DNA of 52,790 nt from RGIG9060 sp045645985 (GTDB lineage Bacteria; Spirochaetota; Spirochaetia; Treponematales; Treponemataceae), in contig JAZRJV010000061.1 in assembly GCA_045645985.1 (NCBI GenBank), positions 1-52,790 on the forward strand. The letters are read 5' to 3'. Every line of letters begins with the position of its first letter. Within the stretch, counting starts at the first letter, position 1. The notes beneath the pieces were generated by a model. That model had not been told where the DNA came from. It was given only the letters and a program-made list of their open reading frames with translations, and did not search any database. Positions 8,501 through 16,543 of the stretch are shown piece by piece. A program made the translations under genes and the position numbers.

Positions 8501-8529
8501 TTTAGAAAAGATTACTTATGTGATATAAT
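8501..8529 (+). promoter_or_regulatory. sigma-70-type promoter of the ABC importer operon
   Basis: TTTAGA (8501-8506) and a perfect TATAAT (8524-8529) are separated by 17 bases, about 30 bases upstream of the start at 8560. No Fur-like palindrome was recognised nearby. Confidence 0.7.
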
Positions 8530-8559
8530 GAATTTTATTACCTAGAAATGGAGAATGAA

Positions 8560-9597
8560 ATGAAAAAATTTATATTATTTCTTTTTTCTATGTCTATTTT
8601 GTTTATGGGATGTACTAAAAAAGAAAACAATATTAAAGACTCTTGCATTTTAGTTACAGATTATGCAGGTAGAGAAATTTCAATAGAAAAACCTGCTGAA
8701 AGAGTAATTGTTATGGCTGACAATGCATTTCAAATTGTAAAACAAATAGGAGCTATCGATAAGGTAGTCGGTCTAGATTCTAAAACCAAAGGGAATCTGA
8801 ATTTATATCTTGCAAGCAAGACAAATCCAGAATTAATAAATTTACCAGATTTAGGCAAATCAAAAAGTCCAAATTACGAACAGATTCTTTCCCTAAATCC
8901 TGATTTAATATTATTCAAAGGAAATAAAGAAGCCGCTGATAATTTACAATCTAAAACAGGAATTCCAGTAGTTGCCATAATTTCTAAAACTGGTTTTGAT
9001 TTTGAAATTTACAATTTAATAGGAAAGGTACTAGGATATGAAAAAAATGCTAATACTGTTATAAATGAAATCAAATCTCAAAAAGAAAAACTAGAATTTA
9101 TTTTATCTTCTGTACCTGAAAATGAAAAAAAATCAGCCTATATTGTCGTACAAAATGCAAAAGACAATTTATTCAAAACACAAAAAAACGCTGATTCTCT
9201 AACATTAGCTAATATATCAAATGTTGCATCTTCTGCAAGTAAAGTTGACGAATGGGGATTCGCAGAAATTTCAAGAGAAGAATTTCTAAATTGGAATCCA
9301 GATTTTATTTTTCTTGATAAACCTCTTTCTGAAAGATCTATTTCAAGAGAAATTCTTTTAAGTAATAGAACATTCGCTTTTTTACCAGCAATAAAAAATG
9401 ATAAAATATATGTTACATACTCTTTTTCCTGTCCCAAAGACTATGTAATTTTAATTTCTGAAGCATATTATTATGCACACATTGCATATCCACAATTTAT
9501 CTCAGAAGATGAATACAAATCAACAATTAACAGTATTTTTGAAACTACATATGGATTAAAGAATTATTATGAAGATTGGAAAAACTACCATAACTAA
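8560..9597 (+). CDS. ABC transporter substrate-binding lipoprotein (iron/siderophore/cobalamin type)
   Basis: The extracytoplasmic binding protein of a FecCD-type importer. The N-terminus MKKFILFLFSMSILFMGC is a lipoprotein signal with the lipobox Cys about 18 residues in. A periplasmic-binding fold of the BtuF/FhuD class follows: DYAGREISIEKPAERVIV, then LNPDLILF, then the long linking helix typical of this class. I chose the ATG at 8560 rather than the one at 8548. GGAG at 8550-8553 is then a proper ribosome-binding site, and the signal peptide begins directly. It overlaps the permease by 29 bases. The ligand (haem, siderophore, cobalamin or another chelate) cannot be told from sequence. 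Confidence 0.85.
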   Translation: MKKFILFLFSMSILFMGCTKKENNIKDSCILVTDYAGREISIEKPAERVIVMADNAFQIVKQIGAIDKVVGLDSKTKGNLNLYLASKTNPELINLPDLGKSKSPNYEQILSLNPDLILFKGNKEAADNLQSKTGIPVVAIISKTGFDFEIYNLIGKVLGYEKNANTVINEIKSQKEKLEFILSSVPENEKKSAYIVVQNAKDNLFKTQKNADSLTLANISNVASSASKVDEWGFAEISREEFLNWNPDFIFLDKPLSERSISREILLSNRTFAFLPAIKNDKIYVTYSFSCPKDYVILISEAYYYAHIAYPQFISEDEYKSTINSIFETTYGLKNYYEDWKNYHN

Positions 9598-10546
9598 AAT
9601 CATTCTTTTATTCATAACTTTATTTCTATCTGTTCTTATTTCAATTTTCATTTTTCCTACTATGGTTGATTTTTCAATAGAAAAGAATAGATTGTTTCAT
9701 ATATTACTTAACATTCGCCTTCCAGAAATCATGATTGCAATAACTGCAGGTGGATGTCTCGGTCTTGCAGGTGCAATTATGCAAATAATACTTGATAATT
9801 CACTTGCATCTCCATTTACTCTTGGAATATCTGCAGCATCTGCCTTTGGAGCAGCAGTATCTATATTTATGGAACTAAACTTAGGTATTTTGTGGCTAAG
9901 ACCTGAAACAACTGCATTTGCCTGTGCGTTAGTATCTGTAGCTCTTCTTGTTGTATTTTCTACACTATCAGGAACAACTAAAAAAAATATTATTCTTATT
10001 GGTCTAGCATTAAACTTTTTTTTCAATGCAGCAAATACTTTTTTACAATATTTTTCAACACCAGATGCAGTTTATCAGATTACCTTTTGGACAACAGGCT
10101 CATTAACAAATGCAACCCTTAAAGATTCTCTATTACTAGCTGTTATACTAATTTGTTCTTTTTCAGTATCGATTCTTTTTTCTAATGACTTAGGCTTAAT
10201 TCAACAAGGTGATAAAAATGCAATTATATATGGCATAAATGTAAACATTGAAAGAATATTTTTTCTTCTGATTTGTTCTTTACTTGCTTCTGTTACAGTT
10301 TCTATAATTGGAATTATTGGTTTTATTGGTCTTGTTGCACCACATATTGCTAGGCTTCTTAGACTTGAATCCCCAAAACTTTTGTTATTATCTTCCACAC
10401 TTATAGGTTCAAGTTTATTAGTTTTCGCTGATATTTTCTCTAAGACAATAATATATCCTACAATTCTACCAATTTGCGCAGTTACATCATTATTTGGAAT
10501 TCCACTACTTATTTTTTTATTATTTTTTAGGAGAAATAGAATATGA
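9569..10546 (+). CDS. FecCD-family ABC permease
   Basis: A 325-aa inner-membrane permease with about nine to ten hydrophobic helices. Family motifs include RLPEIMIAITAGGCLGLAGA near the N-terminus, the ASPFTLGISAASAFGA loop, and GFIGLVAPHIARLL, the cytoplasmic loop that contacts the ATPase. This is typical of BtuC/FecD/FhuB proteins, which move chelated metal or corrinoid ligands. It overlaps the binding-protein gene by 29 bases and the ATPase gene by 4 (ATGA), so the three are translationally coupled. Confidence 0.92.
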   Translation: MKIGKTTITKIILLFITLFLSVLISIFIFPTMVDFSIEKNRLFHILLNIRLPEIMIAITAGGCLGLAGAIMQIILDNSLASPFTLGISAASAFGAAVSIFMELNLGILWLRPETTAFACALVSVALLVVFSTLSGTTKKNIILIGLALNFFFNAANTFLQYFSTPDAVYQITFWTTGSLTNATLKDSLLLAVILICSFSVSILFSNDLGLIQQGDKNAIIYGINVNIERIFFLLICSLLASVTVSIIGIIGFIGLVAPHIARLLRLESPKLLLLSSTLIGSSLLVFADIFSKTIIYPTILPICAVTSLFGIPLLIFLLFFRRNRI

Positions 10547-11307
10547 ATGAACTTTGTAATGTCAAAAATCTTTCATTCTCATATAGTCCTTCTAAAATAA
10601 TACTTGATGATATTTCATTTTCAATTAATAAAAATGAAATAGTAGGTATACTTGGAAAAAACGGATCAGGGAAAACAACAATTCTTAATCTTATAACAGG
10701 ATTTATAAAAAAATACTCAGGGACAATTGCTATAGAAGAAAAAGATATAAAAGAGTATTCTATAAAAAAACTTGCATGTTCGATGTCTTATATCCAACAA
10801 TCTAAAATATTTATTCCAGATTATTATATCGTTGAAGATTTTATTTTGGAAGGAAGACGACCTTTCAGAAACTTTGGATTATATACAAAGAAAGATTATA
10901 CTCTACTTGAAGATGTTTTAAAACAATGCAATTTGGAAAATTATAGAAAACAATCGATTAATGAAATATCAGGAGGAGAATTTCAACGATGCTTATTTGC
11001 AAAAGCATTAATGAAACAATGTTCCTTATTCATATTTGACGAACCAACATCAGCAATGGATATAAAATATCAAAAGGATTTCTTTGAGTTGTTAAAACTT
11101 GCAAAAGAGAACTTAAACGCAGGTATCATCATTTCAATCCACGACATAAATCTTTCAATTAAATATTGTGACAGATTAATTGTATTAAATTCAGGGAAAA
11201 TTATATATAACGGAGATGCTAAAAAAATTACTAAAGAAATACTTTCAGAAGCATTTGATACTGAATTTTTTGATAAATGCACAGAAGAAGTATATTATTA
11301 CTATTAA
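10543..11307 (+). CDS. ABC transporter ATPase (FecE/BtuD type)
   Basis: A 254-aa nucleotide-binding subunit that powers the importer. Walker A is GKNGSGKTT (38-46), the signature is ISGGEFQR (142-149) and Walker B is FIFDEPTS (163-170). A switch His follows in ISIHDIN. The start overlaps the permease stop (ATGA), and AGGAG lies 9-14 bases upstream. It is the last gene of the three-gene operon, and no convincing terminator hairpin follows it. Confidence 0.93.
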   Translation: MNELCNVKNLSFSYSPSKIILDDISFSINKNEIVGILGKNGSGKTTILNLITGFIKKYSGTIAIEEKDIKEYSIKKLACSMSYIQQSKIFIPDYYIVEDFILEGRRPFRNFGLYTKKDYTLLEDVLKQCNLENYRKQSINEISGGEFQRCLFAKALMKQCSLFIFDEPTSAMDIKYQKDFFELLKLAKENLNAGIIISIHDINLSIKYCDRLIVLNSGKIIYNGDAKKITKEILSEAFDTEFFDKCTEEVYYYY

Positions 11308-11481
11308 GAGAATTAAATATTTCTAACTAAAATTTCAACAACTAAACAAAACTTATTCATTATTAACTCCAAAGTTATTTACTTTAAAGTTAATTGTTTA
11401 AATCTAAAATCAATATGATAGAAAATTCCCTATTTTCCTGTATAATAACCATATCACTTAAATTGAAAACGAGGATGCAAA

Positions 11482-11847
11482 ATGAATTTTCTTATGGTGG
11501 CTTTAGGTGGAGGACTTGGAGCAATTGGTCGATACGCAATTAGTTTGATTCCGATAAAATCACAATTTCCCTTTCTCACTTTGGTTGTGAATTTGTTTGG
11601 AGCGATTTTTATCGGTTTTATTGTGGGATTTGCTGAAAGTCGCAAAATGTCTTCAAATACAAATCTGTTTTTGAAAGTGGGCTTTTGCGGTGGATTTACA
11701 ACATTCTCAACTTTTTCACTTGAAGCTTTCAATTTGATAAATGTTAAATCATATTTTCTTTGTGGAATTTATATCACTTTGAGTATCGTTGGATGTCTTG
11801 CCGGAATTTTAGTTGGAAAAAAATTAGCAACTTCAATTTGTGGATAA
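11482..11847 (+). CDS. crcB: fluoride channel FluC/CrcB
   Basis: A 121-aa, four-helix, dual-topology dimeric channel that exports toxic fluoride. Diagnostic features are GGGLGAIGRY near the N-terminus, N37 in VVNLFGA, and the helix-3 break GGFTTFSTFS (70-79), whose Phe and Thr residues line the pore. The length is normal for the family. TATAAT at 11441-11446 lies about 35 bases upstream of the start. The leader is too short for a fluoride riboswitch and none is seen. It is monocistronic. Confidence 0.95.
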   Translation: MNFLMVALGGGLGAIGRYAISLIPIKSQFPFLTLVVNLFGAIFIGFIVGFAESRKMSSNTNLFLKVGFCGGFTTFSTFSLEAFNLINVKSYFLCGIYITLSIVGCLAGILVGKKLATSICG

Positions 11848-11872
11848 TTTTTTCGATTATAGTATAACTTTA

Positions 11873-11901
11873 ATGACAAGTTTTATTTTGTATGATACAA
11901 T
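11873..11901 (+). promoter_or_regulatory. sigma-70-type promoter
   Basis: ATGACA (11873-11878) and TACAAT (11896-11901) have a 17-base spacer. It would drive a transcript covering the 51-aa ORF at 11970 and the HTH gene at 12188. Confidence 0.55.
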
Positions 11902-11969
11902 CTAAACTATAAGCGTTGAAACGCAAAAAGTTGGCTTGTGCTGACTGATTCTTACAAGGAGGTTCAGAG

Positions 11970-12125
11970 ATGAACGCAATTTCAATTAAAAACATCTTCT
12001 TAAGTTGTCTCAAACATAGTGCGCATGTCTTATTCGCGCGTAATGTCTCTGAACATTCGGGGCATAAGAATTTTGTCAGCATTAAACAATACGGTTCTTT
12101 GAACTGTACAAAACCAATTTTTTAA
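11970..12125 (+). CDS. candidate 51-aa peptide with strong RBS
   Basis: A short ORF with a near-perfect Shine-Dalgarno sequence, AAGGAGG (11956-11962), 7 bases before the ATG. It encodes a basic, His/Ser-rich peptide (IKNIFLSCLKHSAHVLFARN in the first 25 residues) with no recognised family. The start codon region (11962-11971) can pair with 12045-12054 (nine Watson-Crick pairs plus a G-U), so translation may be gated by RNA structure. It lies 62 bases upstream of the HTH gene on the same strand. It could be a leader peptide, a toxin or a peptide partner of that regulator. The codon pattern is not typical of neighbouring genes, so it may instead be part of a structured RNA. Confidence 0.4.
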   Translation: MNAISIKNIFLSCLKHSAHVLFARNVSEHSGHKNFVSIKQYGSLNCTKPIF

Positions 12126-12126
12126 T

Positions 12127-12167
12127 GGAGTTTTAGCGTACCTACTTTTGTATTGCGTTGGAACTCT
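12127..12167 (+). promoter_or_regulatory. RNA hairpin in leader of HTH gene
   Basis: Bases 12127-12140 pair with 12154-12167 along 14 positions (Watson-Crick plus G-U) around a 13-nt loop. The hairpin ends 8 bases before the ribosome-binding site of the gene at 12188. No T run follows, so it is not an intrinsic terminator. Confidence 0.45.
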
Positions 12168-12187
12168 GCAACTTAAGGAGTATCAAC

Positions 12188-12460
12188 GTGACAACAACAT
12201 ATCAAAAACCTGTTTTGGATTTAACAGCAACAGGAGAAAAAATCAAAACACTTATGAAACTACGAGGACTTTCACCTCGTCAGTTACAAATCATTCTCAA
12301 CTTCCCTTATGTTCAAACTATTTATAATTGGTTTTCCGGAAAAAATATGCCTTCCATTGATAACCTTATGGTTCTTTCAGATCTTCTTGAAGTTCCTATC
12401 AATGAATTACTTGTAACAAACACTGTAGAAATCGAACTTAATATTTCTATCAGTGCTTAA
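12188..12460 (+). CDS. small helix-turn-helix regulator
   Basis: A 90-aa protein with an XRE-like HTH: GEKIKTLMKLRGLSPRQLQ, then the recognition region VQTIYNWFSGKNMPSIDNL, then LLEVPINELLV. The same motif order occurs at the C-terminus of the 221-aa protein at 49745 (AVYKWLEGKSVPTIDNL), so the two belong to one family. I place the start at GTG 12188 because AAGGAG (12175-12180) lies 7 bases upstream. An in-frame start at 12158 would lie inside the leader hairpin. The target operator is unknown. Confidence 0.75.
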   Translation: MTTTYQKPVLDLTATGEKIKTLMKLRGLSPRQLQIILNFPYVQTIYNWFSGKNMPSIDNLMVLSDLLEVPINELLVTNTVEIELNISISA

Positions 12461-12471
12461 ATAAATTTTAT

Positions 12472-12545
12472 GTGGACGTTGGCGGAGAGGTTAACGCGCT
12501 TGGCTGTGGACCAAGTTTTCACCAGTTCGATTCTGGTACGCCCAC
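12472..12545 (+). tRNA. tRNA-His (GTG)
   Basis: The cloverleaf is complete. The anticodon arm is CTTGG-CTGTGGA-CCAAG with anticodon GTG. The T arm is ACCAG-TTCGATT-CTGGT, and the D stem is GCG/CGC. The extra G-1 (12472) faces C73 (12545), the His identity pair. The acceptor stem has one A-C mismatch. CCA is not encoded. Confidence 0.95.
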
Positions 12546-12677
12546 CTTTTTCAACAAATGATTTTGGATGTGGATTATTTTTTTATAGAAATTTTCTAAA
12601 ATTTCTGCCCTTATCTTATTTTACAAGTTTTGTTTCTACTCCATTTTTCATCTATTTTCTCCGAGAAAATTTAGGTT

Positions 12678-13268
12678 TTATTTTTCTATCCTTGAAAATT
12701 TGAAGTCACATAGATTTCCACCAGTTCCTAAAGTTTGGGTTCTTTCAAACACAATTCCTGATAGATTGCCATAAGTTGTAAAATCACTTTCACAGAAAAT
12801 ACTTGTTAGTTTTTCAACTTTGAGTATTTTTGCGTATTTTACATAAGGACACATCGTCATATCCATTTGAAAATTTATCTTGTTAGATTGAAAATTTTTG
12901 TAATCAAAACCACATTCCCTACCAAAGATTTTCAATGCCATTTTAGGTAAGATTTTCATAAAAACAGATTTCATTCCGGGAAGTTTTAACATTGCATTTA
13001 GAACTTTCGCGCCTTTTTTACATCGTCCAATTATTATTTTATTTGTATTTTCAAAAGCATTATCATTATCAACTTCTAAAAGTGCCTTATAAAATGATGA
13101 AGTTGGAAGAATAGTATTTTCTAAATGAAATAATTCTCCAGAAGAAGCATCTTTGCACAACAACAAAGATGCTTGATAATGTTTTTTAACTAAAGAAATA
13201 ATTTCATTTGTCTTTTCTTTTCCATAGATTTTTGTTAATTCTTTTTTCATATAACTCAAATTCTTCAT
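12678..13268 (-). CDS. ATC hydrolase-like protein
   Basis: A 196-aa protein resembling the L-2-amino-thiazoline-4-carboxylic acid hydrolase family. The family hallmark is the C-terminal half, with MCPYVKYAKILK, FCESDFTTYGNL and the closing G-x-NLCDFKF segment with conserved Cys and Asp. Members are named for one enzyme in cysteine synthesis from ATC, but most are of unknown role, so the substrate here is open. An in-frame ATG at 13268 is preceded by a weak AGAGG. It is monocistronic and converges with tRNA-His. Confidence 0.75.
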   Translation of the reverse strand: MKNLSYMKKELTKIYGKEKTNEIISLVKKHYQASLLLCKDASSGELFHLENTILPTSSFYKALLEVDNDNAFENTNKIIIGRCKKGAKVLNAMLKLPGMKSVFMKILPKMALKIFGRECGFDYKNFQSNKINFQMDMTMCPYVKYAKILKVEKLTSIFCESDFTTYGNLSGIVFERTQTLGTGGNLCDFKFSRIEK

Positions 13269-13302
13269 AAAACACCTCTAATCATTATATCATAGAATTT
13301 AA

Positions 13303-13349
13303 CAAAAAAAAACCTCTCCAATCTAATTCCACACAGATTGAAGAAGTTT
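13303..13349 (-). terminator. strong rho-independent terminator
   Basis: On the minus strand a 15-bp stem (13335-13349 with 13310-13324, including G-U pairs) and a 10-nt loop are followed by nine T. It closes the minus-strand unit that carries the AAA ATPase, the DUF2828-like remnant and the three stem units. Confidence 0.9.
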
Positions 13350-13351
13350 AC

Positions 13352-13547
13352 AAGGCACTTTCCATCTCAGGATTTCAAATCTGGCGCTATCTTTTAGCTA
13401 GAAAAATTGCTGTTTGTGCCTTTAGTTTACAAGATACATTCATTCAATAACCAGTTTATCAGACTGTTGCTTCGTTTACGAAATTGCTGTTAGTATCTTT
13501 AATTATTCACCAAGGTAACATCACTTGTAAAAGAAAGATGTTACCTT
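13352..13547 (-). other. three tandem stem-closed non-coding units
   Basis: Between the DUF2828-like remnant and the terminator lie three consecutive units. Each is closed by perfect complementary ends: AAGGCAC/GTGCCTT (13352-13422, 71 nt), AAGATAC/GTATCTT (13431-13499, 69 nt) and an 11-bp AAGGTAACATC hairpin (13512-13547). The first two share AAATTGCTGTT just inside the 3' end and AGTTTACAAG at the 5' junction (plus-strand reading), so they are diverged tandem copies. There is no ORF. The size and stem closure recall tRNA-like or Y-RNA-like modules, but a canonical cloverleaf does not fit. Identity unknown. Confidence 0.5.
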
Positions 13548-13553
13548 AATTTG

Positions 13554-13862
13554 CTACGCTACAACCTTATCGAATTCGGAATAAGGCTCTAAAATTTTAA
13601 GCATAAATTCATAAGGAGTGATAACTTTCAATTCGCCTGAAAGAACATCTGCAAAAATATTGGCTGATGCACCACTTACAAGTTTTACGCCTTTTTCATT
13701 TTGAGTTACTGGCAAGTGAACACTACGAGCTGCCACATTCCAGAACACAATTTCAGGAAGTTCATATCCTGCTTCTTCAAACTTTTGTTTGTAAAAGTCA
13801 AAAGTTGAAATACCTTCTGCACAGTAATCTGAATTGCTTTGCGACTCAGCTCTAATTTTGAT
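13554..13862 (-). pseudogene. C-terminal remnant of TROVE/DUF2828-like vWA protein
   Basis: Directly after the AAA ATPase stop, and in the same frame, about 102 codons encode the end of a larger protein: FDFYKQKFEEAGYELPEIVF, then WNVAARS, PVTQNEKGV and LVSGASANIF, then PYEFMLKIL. This matches from memory the C-terminal vWA-side signature of DUF2828/TROVE-type proteins (FWN..R, PV..NE.GV.LVSG.S). The family is normally several hundred residues, so most of the gene is missing. The only start is a GTG at 13748 without a ribosome-binding site. It looks like a deletion remnant fused behind the ATPase gene. Confidence 0.65.
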
Positions 13863-15113
13863 TTATTTTACAAAACCAATTGGACCACTTTCATTTGATT
13901 CGAGTTTTTCGTCTTTACAATAAGCTTCCAATTCTTCGAAGGAAGTACTCTTTCCTGTTAGAACTTCCTTCATTGTAGCTTTGCGAACAACATTGTCGAT
14001 TTCAGCACCACTAAGTGAATATTGAGAAGCAAGTTTTTCAATCGACTGTTTATTAAGCCATGAAACTTTATTTTCCCAGATTTTTCTTTTCACTTCTAAG
14101 TTTGGCTTTGTAAATTTAAGTTTGAACAAGAAGCGTCTTTCAAAAGCATCATCAAAGTTGCCAGGAATATTTGTTGTAATGATGAGAATACCCTCTTGTT
14201 TTTCAATCCAATCTAACAAAAGGGACTGAATTTGATTTTGAGAAATTTCTGCATGTCTTGGAGAATCAACTCTTTTTCCGAACAAAGCGTCTGCTTCATT
14301 AAATAAAAGAATTGGAATTTCTTCATTTTCTTCTTTTGCCTGTTTACACATGAGAGAATATCGTTCAAACATAGCAGAAAGATTACTTTCTGTTTCACCA
14401 GCCCATTGACTTTTCATGGCTCCAATATCAACATGATAAATGGCTCGACCTGTTTTTCTTGCAACTTGAAATACAGTTTCAGTTTTTCCAGTTCCACTTT
14501 CACCATAAAGCATGATACAAACACCTTTTGGCATGGATTTTTCTGCAAGACGATTTTGAATTTTTTCGAGATTTTCTTTTTCAAGATATTCAATTAGAGA
14601 TTCAACTTCATTCTTAATATTATCCATATAGAAAATTTCTTTTGTAGCAATATCTTCTGGATAAATGAGATTTCGATTTTTTTTCTTGCTTTTGATATAA
14701 AGCAATTTTTCATCGTTTGCCAAAACTGCATTCACTACATTTTCAGGTATCCGATAAAATTTTGAATTTGAATACTGTTTATCATTCATTTCGCCAATAG
14801 TAATAATTCCCTTTTGTTCCAAGGAATCAAAAATTTCTCTAAATGACAAAATTCTAAGAACATTGACATCAATTTCGTCTGAAATATGGGTAAAACATAT
14901 TGGTCGTTCTTTATAAGCAAAATAAGTTAGAAAAACCAAACTGAAAATTGCTGCTTCATTGGTATCCAAATTTAGAAATTTTCTAATTCGTTTGATTGCC
15001 ATATCAAATTCAATATCACCACTTGATACATACAAACAATTTTTTTTCAAAACACGACATACTGTCCCAATGCTTTCCATTATCAAATTCATTCTACTGT
15101 AAATATCTGTCAT
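13863..15113 (-). CDS. AAA ATPase with N-terminal winged-helix-like domain (copy 1)
   Basis: A 416-aa AAA+ protein. Residues 45-125 look like a winged-helix domain (LDTNEAAIFSLVFLTYFAYK, FYRIPENVVNAV). The ATPase core has Walker A GESGTGKT (204-211), a Walker B of form ILLFNEAD (268-275), sensor-1 ITTN (312-315) and the arginine-finger region AFERRF. The Walker B Asp is replaced by Asn, as in the paralogue at 37878. The start at 15113 is set by CAGGAG upstream and by alignment with the paralogue (MxDIY). It lies downstream of the ankyrin gene on the same strand, separated by a structured 146-nt leader. Probable role: a remodelling ATPase with the ankyrin partner; the substrate is unknown. Confidence 0.82.
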   Translation of the reverse strand: MTDIYSRMNLIMESIGTVCRVLKKNCLYVSSGDIEFDMAIKRIRKFLNLDTNEAAIFSLVFLTYFAYKERPICFTHISDEIDVNVLRILSFREIFDSLEQKGIITIGEMNDKQYSNSKFYRIPENVVNAVLANDEKLLYIKSKKKNRNLIYPEDIATKEIFYMDNIKNEVESLIEYLEKENLEKIQNRLAEKSMPKGVCIMLYGESGTGKTETVFQVARKTGRAIYHVDIGAMKSQWAGETESNLSAMFERYSLMCKQAKEENEEIPILLFNEADALFGKRVDSPRHAEISQNQIQSLLLDWIEKQEGILIITTNIPGNFDDAFERRFLFKLKFTKPNLEVKRKIWENKVSWLNKQSIEKLASQYSLSGAEIDNVVRKATMKEVLTGKSTSFEELEAYCKDEKLESNESGPIGFVK

Positions 15114-15259
15114 AAGTAACAATCTCCTGTTGATACAGGTGGCAAGGGCGCCATTTAGCTTAAACCCTTGACTCACCTTCGTTTTGGTTATTTCAACCTT
15201 TTAGAACCGAAAAAAATTTTACGTTGCAAACTTTCGCTAAAAACAAAATTTACCAAGAA
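15114..15259 (-). promoter_or_regulatory. structured leader between ankyrin and AAA genes
   Basis: On the minus strand a two-tier hairpin is visible: GGTG and CAAGGG pair with CCCTTG and CACC around a 16-nt loop, just upstream of the ribosome-binding site. No T run follows. The first part repeats a segment also found after the 16.5-kb gene (AAAGTTTGC). Confidence 0.4.
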
Positions 15260-16396
15260 TTAAAATTCGTCCATGTGTTCATGATAATATTCTGGTGTTT
15301 TTCCATTACTATCCTTTTTATTGAACAAATGCTTAAAAAGAGAATCTTCTTTCATCCACTCATAAATTTTAGGATTTGTATTTACAGCGGCATAGTGAAC
15401 AACATTTCTTTCATCGAAATCTAAAGCCTCCAAACAAGCATTTTTACAAAGCAACATTTGGATAACTGCTGGATTTTCATTGATTTTTGAAGCAAACATT
15501 AACACAGACATTCCATCAGAATCAGTTGTGTTTGGGTCGTAACCAGAATCAATCAAAGTTTCAAGAATTTCATATTTTGGATTTCCGCAAGCCATAAACA
15601 TATGTTCTTCTTTCATCTTCTTAAGGAAAACTTTTAGAACATCTGAAGAATATCCATATTTCAAAGCTTTTTCCAAACAAGTTTCACCTTCATTATTTAC
15701 ACTTGAAGTGAAAAAGGCAGAACTTATGTAATCAGCAACTCTTTCGGACATATTAAAAGCAGCATGATGTAAAAGATTATCACCTCGCTTACTTTTAGCT
15801 TTAGAATTTGCACCAGCTTCCAAAAGAACTGTTAGAACATCTAAATTATCTTGCCAAGCGGCCGCATTCAACAACGCTGTAAAACCATCATCATCAGTAT
15901 CTTCAATGTCAAAACCTTTTTTAAGCAAGAACTTTGTAATTTCAGGATTTGAATTGATTCCCGCAGCAGAAATTAATAGATTTTCTCCGCCATGTGATGT
16001 GGCATACATATTTGCACCTGAATCAATTAATGTTTGAATTACATCTGGATTTTCGGTATTACAAGCGGCTTCACAAATCGGAGTTGAGTCCCATTTATTT
16101 TTTGCTTCTAAATCTAATCCCTTTTGAACAAAAAACCGAACAGTCGCAGGATAAGAAGAGGATGCTGCATAGTGAAGTAATGTATTTTTATCTTCATCAA
16201 CAAAATTGATATCATATCCGTAATTTAAAACATGCTGAATCAACTCAGTTGAAGGGCTACACTGAATTGTTCTTCTAAGCAACCGATTTTTATCTTCTTG
16301 ATCAAATTTGTCAAAATCTTTTGCCAAAAAGTCAAACATTTCGATACTACCAATTGAAATTGCGTAATCAAACGCATTTCTAAGTTTTTTTTCCAT
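15260..16396 (-). CDS. ankyrin-repeat protein (copy 1)
   Basis: A 378-aa protein made of about nine to ten ankyrin-like repeats (for example TLLHYAASSSYPATVRFFVQ and TALLNAAAWQDNLDVLTVLL). There is no signal peptide or membrane segment, so it is a cytoplasmic interaction scaffold. It has exactly the same length as its paralogue at 39200. The start at 16396 (MEKKLRNAFDYAIS) follows AAAGGAAAAG and aligns with the paralogue; the longer frame upstream is not supported. In both copies it precedes an AAA ATPase gene, which argues that the two act as a pair, with the ankyrin part probably selecting the substrate. Confidence 0.82.
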   Translation of the reverse strand: MEKKLRNAFDYAISIGSIEMFDFLAKDFDKFDQEDKNRLLRRTIQCSPSTELIQHVLNYGYDINFVDEDKNTLLHYAASSSYPATVRFFVQKGLDLEAKNKWDSTPICEAACNTENPDVIQTLIDSGANMYATSHGGENLLISAAGINSNPEITKFLLKKGFDIEDTDDDGFTALLNAAAWQDNLDVLTVLLEAGANSKAKSKRGDNLLHHAAFNMSERVADYISSAFFTSSVNNEGETCLEKALKYGYSSDVLKVFLKKMKEEHMFMACGNPKYEILETLIDSGYDPNTTDSDGMSVLMFASKINENPAVIQMLLCKNACLEALDFDERNVVHYAAVNTNPKIYEWMKEDSLFKHLFNKKDSNGKTPEYYHEHMDEF

Positions 16397-16474
16397 AATT
16401 CTTTTCCTTTTGTGTTGTTTTTCAACGAGTGAAAACAGCAGTTGATAAAAAAGTCTGCAACGCAAACTTTAGAT

Positions 16475-16498
16475 AAAAACAGTTTATTCGATAAACTG
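16475..16498 (-). terminator. rho-independent terminator after the 16.5-kb small gene
   Basis: An 8-bp perfect stem (16480-16487 with 16491-16498) with a 3-nt loop is followed on the minus strand by TTTTT. A second hairpin (CTGA-CTGG/CCAG-TCAG) just before it shares the bases CAG, so the two are partly exclusive. The inverted copy at 52.3 kb has lost two stem pairs. Confidence 0.7.
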
Positions 16499-16543
16499 AA
16501 CTGGCTTTTACCAGTCAGCCTACATCCCGATTTTGACTATGCC

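Noticed and set aside
8548..8559. upstream ATG for the ABC binding protein
   Set aside because: It would place charged residues before the lipoprotein signal and sits on the ribosome-binding site of the ATG at 8560.
11401..11481. fluoride riboswitch upstream of FluC
   Set aside because: The -10 box lies only about 35 bases before the start codon, and the crcB-motif pseudoknot sequences are absent.
11870..12082. minus-strand ORF with several Cys pairs
   Set aside because: It overlaps a promoter and the strong plus-strand ribosome-binding site and has no ribosome-binding site of its own. The Cys pattern is irregular.
13352..13547. integron attC sites or ordinary tRNAs
   Set aside because: No GTTRRRY/RYYYAAC core pairs are found at the stem bases, and no cloverleaf with proper anticodon and T arm can be drawn. 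No integron integrase is in the window.
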